DNA from: Pseudomonadota bacterium | GTDB taxonomy: Bacteria > Pseudomonadota > Gammaproteobacteria > Burkholderiales > Gallionellaceae | Reading direction: 5' to 3' | Length of the DNA: 6,202 nucleotides | Assembly: GCA_021783525.1 (NCBI GenBank) | Contig: JAJXTT010000116.1 | Coordinates: 1-6,202 of the forward strand | Shown here: piece by piece, positions 4,944-6,202 of the stretch | Layout: every line of letters starts with the position of its first letter | Position numbering within the stretch: position 1 is the stretch's first letter | Program-made: the position numbers and the translations under genes | The notes under the pieces: generated by a model | What the model saw: only the letters and a program-made list of their open reading frames with translations | Told to the model about the DNA's origin: nothing | The model's database searches: none

Positions 4944-6202
4944 ACCATGTGCGTCACCTTGGGCGGTGTGCCGCCCAGATGAAAGGACTGCGCCTTTTCG
5001 ATGACCTTGCGGTCTGCGACCGTGGTCCGCTCATGCTGGCGCAAGTGCTCCAGCCACGATTCGACCATGAAGCATTCCACCATCCGGTCCGGCTGTTCAG
5101 TGTCACTGAACAGTTCCCACATGAAAGCGCCGTCGCGCCGCCTGATCCTGCGCATCTCTTGCATGACGATCTGGAATTCCCGTGTTGTGGACAGGTCAAT
5201 GCGGTACTCGACGGTCACCATGACCGGTCTGCTGTCGCTCTCGACTTCTTCGGTCGGCATCGGGGTCGGCCAGTGCACGGACGGCGAACGATCGTCCGCA
5301 TCATGTCGTCCGATGCGGTACCGCCATGTTGCGGCAACGCCGAGCAGGGCACCGGCAGCAGATGTCGTGAGCGCGTAGGGAATGCCGATCCATGACGCGA
5401 CCTGGCCCCAGATCGCGCTGCCCGCCGCCATGCCACCCATGAAGACGACCCAGAAGAGCGCCAGGCCACGTGCCCGCACCCAACCCGGCAGGGCGGTCTG
5501 GGCTGCTGTCATCAATGACGACACGACGCAGATCCACGCGACGCCGGTCAGCAGCATGGCGGTTCCGGCCGCGAACACATTGCCGCTATGTGCCAGCGCC
5601 AGCATGGCGACAGCGTAAAGTCCCGTGGCGCCGGCCACGATCCTGTCGCGCGACAGGCGGGCGTGCAGACGCGGCAGCAGCAACGCGCCGCCGATCGCGC
5701 CGATACCCAGGCAAGCCAGGAAGAGCCCGAAAGTGCTGGGGCCGCGTTTCAGTTCCTGCCGCACGATCAGCGGCAGCAAGGCCCATGAGGCGCTGGCGAA
5801 CACAAAGAACGCGGCACCGCGGGTGAGCACCGCACGCAATTCCGGCGAATGGCGCGCATAGCGCAACCCTGCGCGTATCGCTCCGATCACGCGCTCGGCA
5901 GGCAGCTCGCTTTGTTTCGGCGTGCGCTGCCATTTCAGCAATGCCGCGATCACGGCAAGAAAGGAGAGGGCATTCAGAATGAAGACCACGCCCGGCCCGG
6001 CGGCGGCAACGATCAGTCCGGCCAGTGCCGGGCCGACGGAACGGGAGACGTTCATCCCTATCGTGTTCAGCCCGATGGCCGCGGGCAGTTCGGGGCGCTG
6101 CACCAGTTCCGGCGTGATGGCGCCCCACGCCGGCATCATCATCGCGGTGCCTATGCCCAGCGCAAAAGTGAAGGCCAGCAGGATGGGCGCAGTGGTGATT
6201 CC
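4928..6202 (-). CDS. MFS exporter, EntS/MFS_3 type, with C-terminal soluble domain (N-terminus outside window)
   Basis: The frame is open from the stop at 4930-4928 to the right edge, giving the last 424 residues. The internal ATG at 6142 is not the true start, because the upstream codons read on as membrane sequence (ILLAFTFALGIGTA). Hydrophobic segments fill about residues 1-300, with MFS_3 signatures such as PAWGAITPELV, NTIGMNVSRSVGPALAGL and RAGLRYARHSPELR. A polar linker follows at about 300-324. Then comes a soluble domain (about 326-405: VTVEYRI, RRDGAFMWELF, ESWLEHLRQHER) that resembles the dimeric alpha-beta-barrel domain common in PF05977 proteins. Family members export siderophores or other small molecules from the cytoplasm; the substrate here is unknown. 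By family length about 100-130 N-terminal residues are probably missing. The gene converges with the EamA transporter. Confidence 0.88.
   Translation of the reverse strand, partial: GITTAPILLAFTFALGIGTAMMMPAWGAITPELVQRPELPAAIGLNTIGMNVSRSVGPALAGLIVAAAGPGVVFILNALSFLAVIAALLKWQRTPKQSELPAERVIGAIRAGLRYARHSPELRAVLTRGAAFFVFASASWALLPLIVRQELKRGPSTFGLFLACLGIGAIGGALLLPRLHARLSRDRIVAGATGLYAVAMLALAHSGNVFAAGTAMLLTGVAWICVVSSLMTAAQTALPGWVRARGLALFWVVFMGGMAAGSAIWGQVASWIGIPYALTTSAAGALLGVAATWRYRIGRHDADDRSPSVHWPTPMPTEEVESDSRPVMVTVEYRIDLSTTREFQIVMQEMRRIRRRDGAFMWELFSDTEQPDRMVECFMVESWLEHLRQHERTTVADRKVIEKAQSFHLGGTPPKVTHMVAAAG

Noticed and set aside
1..6202. CRISPR arrays, tRNA or rRNA genes, insertion-sequence ends, attachment sites
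   Set aside because: No regularly spaced direct repeats, cloverleaf-like sequences, transposase frames or integrase signatures were seen on either strand.

Overview
The window looks like ordinary chromosome from a GC-rich proteobacterium. The gene content (a VF530-family DNA-binding protein, a DUF3820 protein, a bacterial RIO kinase, an RsuA/RluF-like protein) and the codon use point to a betaproteobacterium, probably Burkholderiales. That placement is inferred from family distribution and was not tested by a search. I see no phage, insertion sequence, CRISPR array, tRNA or rRNA.

Left part (1-1733, + strand): the last 36 codons of an unrecognised gene, then a YeeE/YedE-family membrane protein (thiosulfate/sulfur-species uptake), then a small exported c-type cytochrome of the c551/c552 kind. 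This could be a small sulfur-metabolism cluster, with the transporter handling a sulfur compound and the cytochrome carrying electrons in the periplasm, but the link rests on adjacency only. Two inverted repeats lie in the non-coding stretches: one before the transporter (148-174) and a nested one between transporter and cytochrome (1288-1334).

Middle part (1792-3918): a VF530-family gene on the - strand diverges, across a 73-base gap, from a tight + strand run of three genes. These are an S4-domain pseudouridine-synthase homologue whose catalytic motifs are all altered, a 71-residue DUF3820 protein, and a RIO1-type protein kinase whose start codon overlaps the DUF3820 stop (ATGA). The run has the look of one transcript and joins an RNA-binding pseudoenzyme to an intact atypical kinase. 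It is the most interesting part of the window.

Right part (3919-6202): a drug/metabolite transporter (EamA, 10 predicted membrane segments) faces a convergent MFS exporter of the EntS/MFS_3 type. The exporter carries a C-terminal soluble domain and runs off the right edge. A GC-only two-step hairpin sits at the convergent junction (4904-4943).

Nothing here amounts to a clear new defence or mobile system. The best leads are the degenerate pseudouridine synthase, its coupling to the DUF3820-RIO pair, and the YeeE-type transporter lacking the N-terminal cysteine of characterised relatives.
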